From assembly GCA_947649645.1 (NCBI GenBank), contig CANSSP010000002.1, forward strand, positions 1 to 64,000: a stretch of DNA of 64,000 nucleotides, written 5' to 3'. Every line of letters starts with the position of its first letter. The stretch's first letter is position 1. Of this stretch, positions 44,641 to 56,208 are shown piece by piece. A model generated the notes under the pieces. That model made no database searches. It saw only the letters and a list, made by a program, of their open reading frames with translations, and had not been told where the DNA came from. Origin of the DNA: an uncultured Roseburia sp. (lineage in GTDB: Bacteria > Bacillota > Clostridia > Lachnospirales > Lachnospiraceae). The position numbers and the translations under genes were made by a program.

Positions 44641-45849
44641 TTACTGTTCGCACAGCTCCGCGGCTATCGCGTCGGCCATCGCCGCAAGCTCATCTCCCTG
44701 ACCGGCCGCCATCGCCGATTTTATTGTCACCTGCGCATCAAGAATCCGGATGTCTTTCATCTCACCCAGCTTCTCCCGCATCTGTTTCGCCGTGGTCGCC
44801 GCCCACGTCCCATTTTCCATCAGCGCCACTGTCTTCTTCTGCACCGCCAGCGCTTTCATGTCGGAAAGCAGATTCTCCATCACCGGATAAATCCCTCCGT
44901 TGTAGGTCGGCGCGGCAAATACCAGATGGCTTGCACGGAAAATCTCACCGATCAGATCGGAGACATGTGTATTCGAGACATCACAGACAGCGATTTTTTT
45001 CACGCCCCGCTCCGCAAGACAGCCCGCCAGAGCGTCCGCCGCGGAAGCCGTATTTCCATACATGGAAGCGTACATGATAACAACCGCCTTATCCTCCGCT
45101 TCATATGTGCTCCACTTCTGATACTTCTCAAAGAAATAGTCCAGATTTTTTCTCCACACCGGACCGTGCAGCGGGCAGATCACAGATATTTTAAGCCCGG
45201 AAGCTTTTTTTAACAACGCCTGCACCGATGTACCATATTTCCCTACTATATTACAATAATAGCGCCTTGCATCATCCAGCCAGTCGCGGTCGAAATCAAC
45301 CTCGTCCGCAAATATATGGCCGCCCAGCGCGCCAAAAGAGCCGAAACCGTCCGCGGAGAAAAGAACCTCATCTGTTTCATCGTAAGTGACCATCGTCTCC
45401 GGCCAGTGCACCATCGGAGCCATGACAAAGCGCAGCGTATGTCTTCCGGCAGCCAGCGTATCGCCCTCTTTCACCGTGACTGTCTGCTCCGGAAAATCTG
45501 TCCCGAAAAACTGCTTCATCATCACAAATGTTTTTGTGTTTCCGACAATTTTCACCTCCGGATACCTGCGCACAAGTTCTCCGATCATTGCGCAGTGATC
45601 CGGCTCCATATGATTGACCACAAGGTAATCCAGCGCTCTCCCACTAAGGACATGCTCCACATTCTCAAAAAACTGTCCGCCGACCCCGGCATCTACCGTG
45701 TCGAGAAGAACCGTTTTTTCATCCAGCAGTACATACGCGTTATACGAAACGCCTCTCGGAATCGGAAAAATATTTTCAAACAGCGCAAGCCTTCTGTCAC
45801 TCGCCCCTACCCATACAATATCATCCGTCACCTTTCTTACGTTGTGCAT
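44641..45849 (-). CDS. FprA-type flavodiiron protein
   Basis: An A-type flavoprotein (402 aa) that reduces O2 to water, or NO, in anaerobes. An N-terminal metallo-beta-lactamase-like domain has the diiron ligand motif NHMEPDH and later metal-binding positions (ADGFGSFG; CPLHGPVWR). The C-terminal flavodoxin domain begins VVIMYASMYGNTASAAD, the FMN phosphate loop. A rubredoxin or NADH partner is not adjacent. It follows secA by 25 nt, so it may be read from the secA promoter. Confidence 0.93.
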   Translation of the reverse strand: MHNVRKVTDDIVWVGASDRRLALFENIFPIPRGVSYNAYVLLDEKTVLLDTVDAGVGGQFFENVEHVLSGRALDYLVVNHMEPDHCAMIGELVRRYPEVKIVGNTKTFVMMKQFFGTDFPEQTVTVKEGDTLAAGRHTLRFVMAPMVHWPETMVTYDETDEVLFSADGFGSFGALGGHIFADEVDFDRDWLDDARRYYCNIVGKYGTSVQALLKKASGLKISVICPLHGPVWRKNLDYFFEKYQKWSTYEAEDKAVVIMYASMYGNTASAADALAGCLAERGVKKIAVCDVSNTHVSDLIGEIFRASHLVFAAPTYNGGIYPVMENLLSDMKALAVQKKTVALMENGTWAATTAKQMREKLGEMKDIRILDAQVTIKSAMAAGQGDELAAMADAIAAELCEQ

Positions 45850-45874
45850 TTTCTCTCAATCTCCCTTCCGGCTT

Positions 45875-48445
45875 CTATGCCATTCTTCCACAGCACTGCT
45901 TGTATTTTTTACCGGAACCACACGGACACGGATCGTTAGGGTAAACCTTGGCCGCCGCCCGCTTTTTCGGCGCCCGCGCCGCCGTCTCGTCCTTGTTTGT
46001 CCCGGTGACTTTTGCCACCTGCTCCCGCTCCACCTTCTGCTCGATCTTCACATGATAGAGCATACGGATGGTCTCCTCCTGAATATTGGCGATCATATCG
46101 TCAAACATATCGAATCCCGCCATCTTATATTCCACAAGCGGATCCCGCTGACCATATGCCTGCAGCCCGATTCCCTGGCGGAGCTGATCCATATCGTCGA
46201 TGTGATCCATCCATTTGCGGTCGATCACCTTTAAGAGCACGACACGTTCCAGCTCACGGAACTGCTCCGGTTCCGGAAATTCTGTCTCTTTCGCCTCATA
46301 AAGCTTCACCGCGCGCTCTTTGAGCAGATGCTTTAATTCTTTGTTGTTCCTGACCTCATCTATATCTGCAGCTGTCACCGTTTCCAATGGTATCATCCCC
46401 AGAAGAAGCTGGTTCAGCTCATTTAAATCCCAGTCGTCCTTGGGGATATCGGCAGAAATACAGGTATCCACGCTGGCCTCAACGCGGTCTGTAATCATCT
46501 TAAAGATCGCATCCCGCATATTTTCGCCATTCAGCACACTAAGGCGCTCCGCGTAAATAATCTCTCTCTGATCGTTCATTACCTGATCATACTCCAGCAG
46601 ATTCTTACGGATGCCGAAGTTGTTGCCCTCGATTTTGGTCTGTGCCTTCTCAATCGCGGAGGTCAGCATCTTGTGCTGTATCTGCTCGTTTTCCGGAACA
46701 CCGAGCGCGGTAAAAATCCCCATCAGCTTCTCCGAGCCGAACAGCCGCATCAGATCATCCTCAAGCGAAATAAAAAACTGGGACTCGCCCGGATCTCCCT
46801 GACGTCCGGAACGGCCACGGAGCTGATTATCAATCCGCCTTGACTCATGGCGTTCTGTTCCGATAATTTTAAGACCGCCCGCCGCCTTCGCGTCTTCGTC
46901 CAGCCTGATATCCGTACCACGGCCGGCCATATTCGTCGCAATCGTCACTGCGCCGTGTACCCCGGCGCCCGCCACGATCTCTGCCTCCATCTCATGAAAC
47001 TTTGCATTTAAGACGGTGTGCGGAATCCCCTCCCGCTTTAAAAGACCGCTGATCACCTCTGAAGTCTCGATCGTAATCGTGCCGACCAGCACAGGCTGTC
47101 CCTTTTCGTGAGCCAGCCTCACTTCCTCGACGACGGCGCGGAACTTTTCCTTCTTTGTCTTATAAACCACATCCTGCCTGTCCTCGCGGACCACCGGACG
47201 GTTTGTCGGAATCTCGATGACATCCATCCCATATATATCGCGAAACTCTTTTTCCTCCGTCAGCGCCGTACCCGTCATCCCGGCCTTTTTCTCAAACTTA
47301 TTAAAAAAGTTCTGGAACGTAATCGTGGCCAGCGTCTTGCTCTCCCGCTTCACCTTTACGTGCTCTTTCGCCTCAATCGCCTGGTGAAGACCGTCGGAGT
47401 AACGCCGTCCCGGCATGATGCGCCCCGTAAACTCGTCCACAATCATAACCTGATCGTCCGTCACCACATAATCCTGATCGCGGAACATCAGATTGTGCGC
47501 CCGCAGCGCAAGAATAATATTATGCTGTATCTCGAGATTCTCGGCATCGGCAAGATTTTCAATCCGGAAGAACTGCTCCACCTTTCTGACGCCGTCTTTC
47601 GTAAGGCTCACCACTTTGTCCTTCTCGTTGACGATAAAATCTCCCGTCTCTTCCTGCTCTAAGCCCATAATGGCATCCATCTTGGAATATTCCGGAATAT
47701 CGTCGCCGCGCTGCATCTGCCGAGCAAGGATATCGCACGCCTCATAAAGCCTGGTCGACTTACCGCTCTGCCCCGAGATAATCAGCGGCGTCCGCGCCTC
47801 GTCGATAAGAACAGAGTCCACCTCGTCGATGATCGCATAGTGAAGGCCGCGCTGCACAAGCTGTTCCTTGTAAATGACCATATTATCCCGCAGATAGTCA
47901 AATCCAAGCTCATTGTTTGTGACATATGTGATATCGCAGGCGTATGCCTCCCGCCGCTCGTCGTTGTTCATGGAATTTAACACGACGCCGACCTTAAGGC
48001 CCAGGAACTCGTGTACCTGCCCCATCCACTCCGCGTCACGTTTTGCCAGATAATCATTCACCGTCACGATACAGACGCCTTTGCCCTCCAATGCGTTTAA
48101 ATACGCCGGAAGTGTCGATACAAGCGTCTTTCCTTCCCCTGTCTTCATCTCTGCAATGCGGCCCTGATGCAGGATAACACCGCCGATAATCTGTACCCGG
48201 TAATGCTCCATGCCGAGAACACGCCGCGCCGCCTCACGCACCGCGGCGTAGGCTTCGGGCATCAGAGCATCCAGCGTCTCTCCTTTTTCGAAACGCTCTT
48301 TATATTCTCTCGTCTTATTTCGCAATTCTTCGTCGGAAAGCGCCATCATTCCGTCACGGAGCGCTTCCACCTTGTCCACAATCGGATAAATGCGCTTTAA
48401 TTCCCGCTCGCTGTGGGTTCCGAAAATCTTCGTCAATGCTCCCAT
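45875..48445 (-). CDS. secA: preprotein translocase ATPase SecA
   Basis: The Sec motor, full length (856 aa). Walker [28 protein letters not shown], helicase motifs NMAGRGTDI and [11 protein letters not shown], and the C-terminal zinc-binding SEC-C motif [14 protein letters not shown] that binds SecB-like partners or lipids. AGGAG seven bases before the ATG. Confidence 0.98.
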   Translation of the reverse strand: MGALTKIFGTHSERELKRIYPIVDKVEALRDGMMALSDEELRNKTREYKERFEKGETLDALMPEAYAAVREAARRVLGMEHYRVQIIGGVILHQGRIAEMKTGEGKTLVSTLPAYLNALEGKGVCIVTVNDYLAKRDAEWMGQVHEFLGLKVGVVLNSMNNDERREAYACDITYVTNNELGFDYLRDNMVIYKEQLVQRGLHYAIIDEVDSVLIDEARTPLIISGQSGKSTRLYEACDILARQMQRGDDIPEYSKMDAIMGLEQEETGDFIVNEKDKVVSLTKDGVRKVEQFFRIENLADAENLEIQHNIILALRAHNLMFRDQDYVVTDDQVMIVDEFTGRIMPGRRYSDGLHQAIEAKEHVKVKRESKTLATITFQNFFNKFEKKAGMTGTALTEEKEFRDIYGMDVIEIPTNRPVVREDRQDVVYKTKKEKFRAVVEEVRLAHEKGQPVLVGTITIETSEVISGLLKREGIPHTVLNAKFHEMEAEIVAGAGVHGAVTIATNMAGRGTDIRLDEDAKAAGGLKIIGTERHESRRIDNQLRGRSGRQGDPGESQFFISLEDDLMRLFGSEKLMGIFTALGVPENEQIQHKMLTSAIEKAQTKIEGNNFGIRKNLLEYDQVMNDQREIIYAERLSVLNGENMRDAIFKMITDRVEASVDTCISADIPKDDWDLNELNQLLLGMIPLETVTAADIDEVRNNKELKHLLKERAVKLYEAKETEFPEPEQFRELERVVLLKVIDRKWMDHIDDMDQLRQGIGLQAYGQRDPLVEYKMAGFDMFDDMIANIQEETIRMLYHVKIEQKVEREQVAKVTGTNKDETAARAPKKRAAAKVYPNDPCPCGSGKKYKQCCGRMA

Positions 48446-48498
48446 AAAAACTCCTATTCTTAGAACCTGTCTGAAATTACATTCCGCACAATATTTTT

Positions 48499-48527
48499 AT
48501 TGTATCACTTTTTGATGTCAATCACAA
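48499..48527 (-). promoter_or_regulatory. putative secA promoter
   Basis: Minus strand TTGTGA, 17-bp spacer, TACAAT. An overlapping TTGACA 6 bp downstream offers an alternative -35 with a poorer -10. Confidence 0.55.
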
Positions 48528-48582
48528 CAAAAACCCGGGTAAACGATTTGTAAATTTTTTATTAACTGATCCCAAAACCGCT

Positions 48583-48611
48583 TGCATCTCTTTCAGCCCT
48601 TGTTTATACTT
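48583..48611 (+). promoter_or_regulatory. promoter of the TSCPD gene
   Basis: TTGCAT, 17-bp spacer, TATACT, 44 nt before the start codon. Confidence 0.75.
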
Positions 48612-48654
48612 AATTCAGCGGTACATCCGTCACTACAATTCAGGAGGAAACAGC

Positions 48655-48915
48655 ATGACCTACACATACAAAACAAAAGGCACCTGTTCAACCGTCATCG
48701 AGCTTGAGCTCGACGGCGACATCGTACATAACGTAAAATTTACCGGCGGCTGCAACGGCAATCTGCAGGCCATCCCCAGACTCGTCGAGGGCCTGACCGT
48801 CGAGCAGGTCGAGCAGAAAATCGGCGGCATCTCCTGCAACGGGCGTCCGACATCGTGCGGCGACCAGCTCGCAAGAGCCTGCCGTGAAGCCTATAACGCT
48901 TCCCTGCGCCCCTGA
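48655..48915 (+). CDS. TSCPD domain protein (TIGR03905-like)
   Basis: An 86-residue stand-alone TSCPD domain, related to the C-terminal domain of class II ribonucleotide reductases. KTKGTCSTVIELELDGD, GGCNGNLQAIPRLVEG and the signature GRPTSCGDQLARA are visible. Four conserved cysteines suggest metal binding. Function is not established. Single gene with its own promoter and an AGGAGG site. Confidence 0.9.
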   Translation: MTYTYKTKGTCSTVIELELDGDIVHNVKFTGGCNGNLQAIPRLVEGLTVEQVEQKIGGISCNGRPTSCGDQLARACREAYNASLRP

Positions 48916-49002
48916 GCCCGCAGGCACACACGACGGGCAGTTTCAGACCATCTTCCCGCCCCTTTTGCGCGCAGGAGCGCAAAATCGTGCGCAGAAAGAC
49001 AA

Positions 49003-49037
49003 CAAACCCGGACAGGAAAAACTCCCGTCCGGGTTTG
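49003..49037. terminator. hairpin between the TSCPD gene and glpK
   Basis: CAAACCCGGAC/GTCCGGGTTTG 11-bp stem. Both flanks are only moderately T-rich; it probably serves glpK on the minus strand (tail TTGTTGTCTTT) and may also serve the TSCPD gene. Confidence 0.65.
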
Positions 49038-49049
49038 CCCTCTTCCAGC

Positions 49050-50769
<1,720 letters not shown>

Positions 50770-50795
50770 CAGCCCGGCCACAAGCGGCCGGGCTG
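50770..50795 (-). terminator. terminator after ytaF
   Basis: CAGCCCGGCC/GGCCGGGCTG perfect 10-bp stem with a 6-nt loop. The tail (TTGACTTCTT) is only partly T-rich and is also the glpK -35. Confidence 0.65.
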
Positions 50796-50840
50796 CTGGT
50801 TTCTGGCAGTATTTCATTCATTTTCCACCGGTCCCGGACG

Positions 50841-51464
50841 TCAGACCAGTACTTTACTGAACGCCAGCCCCACGAACATCAGCCCTCCGAGCCATGAAAG
50901 ATCCACATCCTTTTTCAGTGCGGCCGCACGGCCCGCGGCGCTCCCGGTCCTCACAGCCATATATCCAAGCAGAAAATTACACAATACCGTAACCCATATA
51001 TTGATGCCGAGAAACGCTGCGCCCAGACCGCCGAACAATCCGTCGACCGACATTGCAAGCGCAAAAAAGATTCCCTCGGACACAGACATCACTGACGAAT
51101 GATCTTTATCCGCCATCACCGGATTATTATAAATACTTAAGATAAAGTTAAGCTGGGAAAATGTAATCTTTACCCGTTTACAGAGAAATTTGTGTTTTTT
51201 CAGATAAACTTTTATTCCATACTCGATCAGTTTTGCTGCCCCTATCAGGAAAAGCCCTGCAAAACACAGGATACTGGTATATTCTTTTTTTATAATACCG
51301 GTCAGAAAAGTTCCGGCCGTAAGTGACAAAAAGAGCACTCCGCTGCATATGAAGCTGATACAGAGTGCCGTTTTTCGATCTATTTTTATTTTTTCTGTTC
51401 CGCAGGCTGCGCTGGCCAGAAATACATCAATAGAAAGCGCGACAATCAATAGAACGATCTGCAC
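50841..51464 (-). CDS. ytaF: YtaF-type sporulation membrane protein
   Basis: A 207-residue protein with about six helices in two inverted halves, related to the MntP manganese exporters. Conserved Asp-bearing helices ALSIDVFLASAACGTEKIKI and AMSVDGLFGGLGAAFLG mark the YtaF subgroup, linked to sporulation in Bacillus. The transported ion is unknown. It is 47 nt downstream of the homoserine kinase candidate. Confidence 0.87.
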   Translation of the reverse strand: MQIVLLIVALSIDVFLASAACGTEKIKIDRKTALCISFICSGVLFLSLTAGTFLTGIIKKEYTSILCFAGLFLIGAAKLIEYGIKVYLKKHKFLCKRVKITFSQLNFILSIYNNPVMADKDHSSVMSVSEGIFFALAMSVDGLFGGLGAAFLGINIWVTVLCNFLLGYMAVRTGSAAGRAAALKKDVDLSWLGGLMFVGLAFSKVLV

Positions 51465-51511
51465 ATTTTTTACCTCAAAATGGTTCTCTGTTCTATTTTA
51501 TTCCCACGTTC

Positions 51512-52717
51512 TTATTTGGTGCCCAGAAGGCGATCGATCAGTGTGTGCCCTTCTGCGATCCTGATGCCGGCTGCTTCCGCTTCTCTTTCATTATAACGCC
51601 AGGTCTCCCTGCGCTCTTTCGTGCTGTCATAAAGAAGATACGGAACCGCGTCCGCCGAATGGGTCCGGATGCAGACCGGCGTCGGATGATCGGGCAGAAC
51701 TGCCATCCGGAATGCCTCCCCGGCTGCCGCAAGGCCTTCGGCAATCGGCTTTATGATACGATTGTCGAGATATTCGATTGCCTTTACTTTTTTTTCCACA
51801 CTGCCCTGATGTCCCATCTCGTCCGGCCCTTCCAGATGGACATACACAAAATCACAGCCGCCACTGGTCAGCACGTCGACAGCGGCGGCAGCCTTGCCCT
51901 CATAATTGGTATAAAGCCCTCCGGTGGCCCCTTCCACCTCGATAACCTTCATGGAAGTTCCGACTGCAATCCCCTTGAGCAGATCAACCGCAGAAATCAT
52001 CGCTCCTTTTAAATGAGCGCGTTCCTCAAAAGGATACAGGGCAGGTTTTGTTCCCGCTCCCCAGAACCAGCAGGAGTTTGCCGGGCGAAGTCCCTTTTTT
52101 TTCCGCTCAAGATTGACAGGATGGTTCACCAGAATATCATAACTCCTTTTCATCATGCCGCGCAGCGTCTCATTTTCCGGCAGTTTATCTCCGATCTTCT
52201 GCCCCAGGATATCATGCGGCGGCACCAGATCCGGTATTTCTCCGTTCTCCCAGATCAGACAATGACGATAGCTGGTCCCGGCATAAAAGCGAAACGGACC
52301 TCCCTCAAGATTTTCTTTTACCGACTCCAGAAGCGCAGTGCTCTCCTCCGTACTGATTTCTTCGGAACTGTGGTCGATGATCGTCCGCTCACCGTAACCC
52401 GCCTCTTCCTCAGACAGCGTGACAAGATTACAACGGATGGCGACATCCGTCTCCTGCATGAAGACCCCGATCGAGAGCGCCTCCAGCGGCGACCGGCCCG
52501 AATAAAACTGCCGCGGATCATACCCCAGAACGGAGAGATTGGCCGTGTCGCTTCCCGGTTTCATGCCGTCCGGTATCGTGCGGACCATGCCGATTTCTCC
52601 CTTTTGTGCAAGTTCGTCCATTACAGGTGTATTTGCATATTCCAGCGGAGTCCGTCCGCCCAGGCTTTCAATGGGCCGGTCCGCCATTCCGTCTCCAAGG
52701 ATTACCAGATATTTCAT
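51512..52717 (-). CDS. ApgM-like protein, proposed homoserine kinase
   Basis: A 401-residue protein of the cofactor-independent phosphoglycerate mutase / alkaline phosphatase superfamily, archaeal ApgM type. ILGDGMADRPIESLGGRTPL at the N-terminus, the serine loop KPGSDTANLSVLGYD, and metal ligands in HLEGPDEMGHQG and LPDHPTPV. A distinct subgroup always found beside hom is annotated as a proposed homoserine kinase that replaces ThrB. Here it is 24 nt after hom, which supports that role, but a glycolytic mutase activity cannot be excluded from sequence. Confidence 0.88.
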   Translation of the reverse strand: MKYLVILGDGMADRPIESLGGRTPLEYANTPVMDELAQKGEIGMVRTIPDGMKPGSDTANLSVLGYDPRQFYSGRSPLEALSIGVFMQETDVAIRCNLVTLSEEEAGYGERTIIDHSSEEISTEESTALLESVKENLEGGPFRFYAGTSYRHCLIWENGEIPDLVPPHDILGQKIGDKLPENETLRGMMKRSYDILVNHPVNLERKKKGLRPANSCWFWGAGTKPALYPFEERAHLKGAMISAVDLLKGIAVGTSMKVIEVEGATGGLYTNYEGKAAAAVDVLTSGGCDFVYVHLEGPDEMGHQGSVEKKVKAIEYLDNRIIKPIAEGLAAAGEAFRMAVLPDHPTPVCIRTHSADAVPYLLYDSTKERRETWRYNEREAEAAGIRIAEGHTLIDRLLGTK

Positions 52718-52741
52718 TTTATCTCCAAGCTCCCTTCCTGA

Positions 52742-53944
52742 CTACGCGACACGGATCATCTGCAAAACGTTTCCAAGCTCCCGCGCCTTCTTTTCGTATT
52801 CCGCCTCACACATTACCTCTGTGATAAAACCGCACTCTTCTTTAAAACCTTCCACAGACACAAAGGACACATTCCCAAATACTTTTCTGATCGTTTCTTT
52901 TTCTACCGTCGTGCGCACAAAATAGCGGTTCTCAATCTGGCCAAAATCAACCAGCCTCTGCTTTTTCGTACTCCACTCCACCGCAATGTTGACGTCCAGA
53001 TGTCTCGCAATCTCAACAATATCCGCCGCAACCGCACTCGCCGTCGGAAGCTTTCCCGCTCCGCTCCCGTAAAACATAGCGTCGCCCAGTACGTTTCCAT
53101 GCACAAAAATGGCGTTAAACACATCGTTGACGTTATGCAGCGGATGCTTCGGCGGAAGAAGGAACGGCGCTACCATCGCGGCAAATCCATCCTTCGTCTT
53201 TCGGCTGGAAGCAAGAAGCTTTATTGACCTTCCCATCTTCGCGGCATAGCGGATATCGGCTGAGGTAATCGCAGTAATGCCCTCCGTGTGAATATCTTCA
53301 AAATCCACCTGCTGCCCACAGACCAGAGACGTCAGAATGGCAATCTTCCGGCAGGCGTCATACCCTTCAATATCCGCCGTCGGATCTTTTTCCGCATATC
53401 CCTTTGCCTGTGCGTCTTTCAGGACATCGTCAAACTCCAGCCCTTCCTCACACATCCGCGTCATCATATAATTGGTGGTTCCGTTCACAATTCCGGTAAT
53501 CTCCTCAATCTCGTCCGCCGTCAGACAGGAATTTAAAGACCGGATAATCGGAATGCCGCCGCCCACACTGGCCTCAAACATAAAGTTTACATTTTTTTCC
53601 TTCGCAAGCGCAATCAGCTCCGCACCGCGCGCCGCAACCAGCGCTTTATTGGATGTCGTCACATGCTTCCCCGCTTCGAGCATCGCCCTGACAAACGTAT
53701 AGGCCGGCTCCACCCCGCCCATCGTCTCTACAACAATACGGACCTCCGGATCGTTTACTATCATCCTGTAGTCGTGTACGATTTTATCCTGCACCGCTTC
53801 TCCTGGAAAGTCCCGCAGATCCAGAATATATTTTACCTCAATTTCCTCTCCGGAACGCCTGGCGATACTTTCCCGGTTGACCTGAAGCACCTCCGCAACT
53901 CCGGAACCGATCGTCCCATATCCCATTATCGCTATTTTAATCAT
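52742..53944 (-). CDS. hom: homoserine dehydrogenase
   Basis: Reduces aspartate semialdehyde to homoserine in threonine/methionine synthesis. NAD(P) fold GYGTIGSGVAEVL, the catalytic domain with GIVNGTTNYMM and the Lys-bearing YAEKDPTADIEGYDACRK, and a C-terminal ACT domain (from about residue 320, NRYFVRTTVEKE) for threonine feedback. 400 aa. In a run with an ACT regulator upstream and the kinase candidate downstream. Confidence 0.96.
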   Translation of the reverse strand: MIKIAIMGYGTIGSGVAEVLQVNRESIARRSGEEIEVKYILDLRDFPGEAVQDKIVHDYRMIVNDPEVRIVVETMGGVEPAYTFVRAMLEAGKHVTTSNKALVAARGAELIALAKEKNVNFMFEASVGGGIPIIRSLNSCLTADEIEEITGIVNGTTNYMMTRMCEEGLEFDDVLKDAQAKGYAEKDPTADIEGYDACRKIAILTSLVCGQQVDFEDIHTEGITAITSADIRYAAKMGRSIKLLASSRKTKDGFAAMVAPFLLPPKHPLHNVNDVFNAIFVHGNVLGDAMFYGSGAGKLPTASAVAADIVEIARHLDVNIAVEWSTKKQRLVDFGQIENRYFVRTTVEKETIRKVFGNVSFVSVEGFKEECGFITEVMCEAEYEKKARELGNVLQMIRVA

Positions 53945-54011
53945 GATTCCTCCACATCTTTACCTGCATGCGCATATGCATCGCGCGCTGTACACATGTT
54001 TTTTGTGCGTT

Positions 54012-54467
54012 TCAGGAACGCCCCTGTTCCTGGCCAAGTATTTTGACATAATGGACGCCGGTCTGTTCCTCGATATGCGCAACCATCTCTGTCACATCGC
54101 CCGTCTCAGGCAGAACGTCCACACTCAGCGTCAGCGACGCAATCCCATTGCTCGGAATACTCTGATGTATCGTGAGAACATTTGCCTGGAACTCCGCGAC
54201 CTTCTTCAGCACAATCGACAACAGTCCCGGTTCGTCGTCCATCTGAATCACCATTGTGATCGTTTTGCCCTTCGCCGTCTCGTGAAAAGGAAAGATATCG
54301 TCTTTATACTTGTAAAAGGAACTTCTGCTGATTCCGACTTTCTCGGCCGCTTCCTGGACCGACGCGATTTTGCCGGAATCAATCAGACGCTTCGCTTCCA
54401 CCACTCTCAAAAGTACATCAGGCACCGCCCTCTCTTTCAGCACATAATACTGGCCTTTGTCCTTCAT
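54012..54467 (-). CDS. pheB: ACT domain protein, PheB/UPF0735 family
   Basis: A 151-residue protein with a short N-terminal helix-turn-helix-like part (VQEAAEKVGISRSSFYKYKD) and a C-terminal ACT domain (ITMVIQMDDEPGLLSIVLKK). The family usually sits beside hom or pheA and probably senses an amino acid. It starts 6 nt after the prfB stop and leads into hom after 67 nt. Confidence 0.88.
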   Translation of the reverse strand: MKDKGQYYVLKERAVPDVLLRVVEAKRLIDSGKIASVQEAAEKVGISRSSFYKYKDDIFPFHETAKGKTITMVIQMDDEPGLLSIVLKKVAEFQANVLTIHQSIPSNGIASLTLSVDVLPETGDVTEMVAHIEEQTGVHYVKILGQEQGRS

Positions 54468-54473
54468 CTCTGC

Positions 54474-55608
54474 CTAATCCTCTCCTATTGCACCTTTTGG
54501 ACACCCCAGTGAAAGCCACTTCAGATACCCGTTCATAAAAAGGTCAAGTCCTCCGTCCAGCACGCTGTCTGTATTTCCCGTCTCAACGCCCGTGCGGTGA
54601 TCCTTTACCATCGTATATGGCTGCATGACATAAGACCGTATCTGACTGCCCCAGCCGATCTCCGACACTTCACCGCGGATGCCGGCCGCTTTCTCCGCAT
54701 TCTCCTGCTGCTTTAAAAGATATAGCTTTGCCTTGAGCATCTGCATCGCCTTATCTTTATTCTGAAACTGAGACCGCTCATTCTGGCACTGTACCACGAT
54801 TCCCGTCGGAAGATGTGTGATGCGGATCGCGGACGACGTCTTATTAATATGCTGTCCGCCCGCACCGCTCGACCGGTATGTGTCTATCCGTATCTCATCC
54901 TCGTTGATCTCAATATCAAGGTCTTCCTCAAGCTCCGGCATGACATCACAGGAAACAAACGATGTCTGTCTTTTGCCTGCCGCATTAAACGGTGAGATAC
55001 GGACGAGACGATGCACCCCTTTTTCGGATTTCAGGTAGCCGTATGCATTTTCCCCGTTCACCTGGAACGTGACGGATTTAATGCCTGCTTCCTCGCCGTC
55101 CAGAGAATCCAGCACTTCCAGCTCAAATCCTTTGTCCAGCGCCCACCGCGAATACATACGGCAGAGCATCGCCGCCCAGTCGCAGGATTCCGTACCGCCC
55201 GCTCCCGCATGGAGGGAGACAATGGCATTATTTCTGTCATATTCGCCGGACAGCAGCGTCTTTGTGCGGATTCCTTCAAACCGGTTCGAAAATTCACACA
55301 AAAGTTCCTCAATCTCGGGGATCAATGACGCGTCATTCTCTTCATACCCCATCTCAATCAGCGTCTCTATGTCCTCAAACTGTGTCTTTAATGCGGCAAA
55401 AGTAGCCACATCATCCTTCATGCTCTTTAATTCTTTCATTTTCGTCTGGGACATGGCCGGATCATTCCAGAAATCCGGCGCCTCCATCTCCCGCTCTAAT
55501 TCCTGTATCCGCTGTTCTTTGCCGGCCAGGTCAAAGTGAATCCCTCACTTCCCGCAGCGGATCCCTGTAAGAGTTCAGGGTTACTTTAAATTGATCAAGC
55601 TCTACCAC
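54474..55608 (-). CDS. prfB: peptide chain release factor 2 with programmed +1 frameshift
   Basis: The track shows only the second part. A short first frame starts at GTG (55608, AGAGGTGA upstream) and runs 25 codons to CTT TGA (TGA at 55533..55531). Skipping the T at 55533 gives CTT GAC and continues DLAGKEQRIQELEREMEAPD into the main ORF, about 377 aa in total. An SD-like AGGG lies a few bases before CTT, as in other prfB frameshift sites. The frameshift lets low RF2 raise its own synthesis because the stop is read by RF2. SPF tripeptide (RISPFNAAG) and GGQ motif (SGAGGQHINKT) confirm RF2. Confidence 0.96.
55531..55549 (-). promoter_or_regulatory. prfB programmed frameshift signal
   Basis: Minus-strand GAGGGATTCACTTTGAC: SD-like AGGG, slippery CTT and the in-frame TGA followed by C, the context of bacterial RF2 autoregulation. 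Confidence 0.9.
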
Positions 55609-55770
55609 AGTATCACCTCTTTCCTATATTTTAAAAAAGCTCTTCATTATTGTAATGGAAGCCGCTCATTTTCGCAATCTTTTTTCGTTCGGATTCCACC
55701 GCGGCAGAACTGGAATTTCTCCGGTACCTATGGTAGAATAAAAAAGATTTTTATCACAAGGAGGATTTTT

Positions 55771-56208
55771 ATGAAAAAAATAATCTGTCTTTTTACTACA
55801 CTCTCTGTCCTGCTTCTCACCGGATGCGGTTCCGGCACGGAAATGAAAGACGGCTTCTACACAGCCGAGATGTCTGACTATTCCCACGGCTGGAAGGAAT
55901 ACGTCTGCATCATGGTAAAAGACGATAACATCGTCTACACCGAGTTCAACGCCAAAGATCCCAGCGGTTATATCAAAGCCTGGGACAACGCCTACATGGA
56001 AAATATGAACGCCGAAATGAACACTTACCCAAATGCCTACACCAGGGCATACGCGGCACAATTGGTCGACACACAGGATCCGGCATCCGTTGAAACGGTA
56101 AGCGGCGCAACCCATTCGGGCGGCAACTTTTTAAAGCTCTCTGCCGCTGTTGTGGAACAGGCAAAAAAAGGAGATTCCTCTACCTTCATCGTGGAATCGG
56201 AGGAATAA
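55771..56208 (+). CDS. FMN-binding-domain lipoprotein
   Basis: A 145-residue lipoprotein (signal LFTTLSVLLLTGC, lipobox LLTGC) with an FMN-binding domain (PF04205). The motif ETVSGATHSGGNFLKL ends in the region where related proteins take covalent FMN on Thr or Ser. It probably works in extracytoplasmic electron transfer. AAGGAGG six bases before ATG at 55771; the track ORF starts far upstream out of context. Ends convergently, overlapping the Nudix gene end by 23 nt. Confidence 0.88.
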   Translation: MKKIICLFTTLSVLLLTGCGSGTEMKDGFYTAEMSDYSHGWKEYVCIMVKDDNIVYTEFNAKDPSGYIKAWDNAYMENMNAEMNTYPNAYTRAYAAQLVDTQDPASVETVSGATHSGGNFLKLSAAVVEQAKKGDSSTFIVESEE

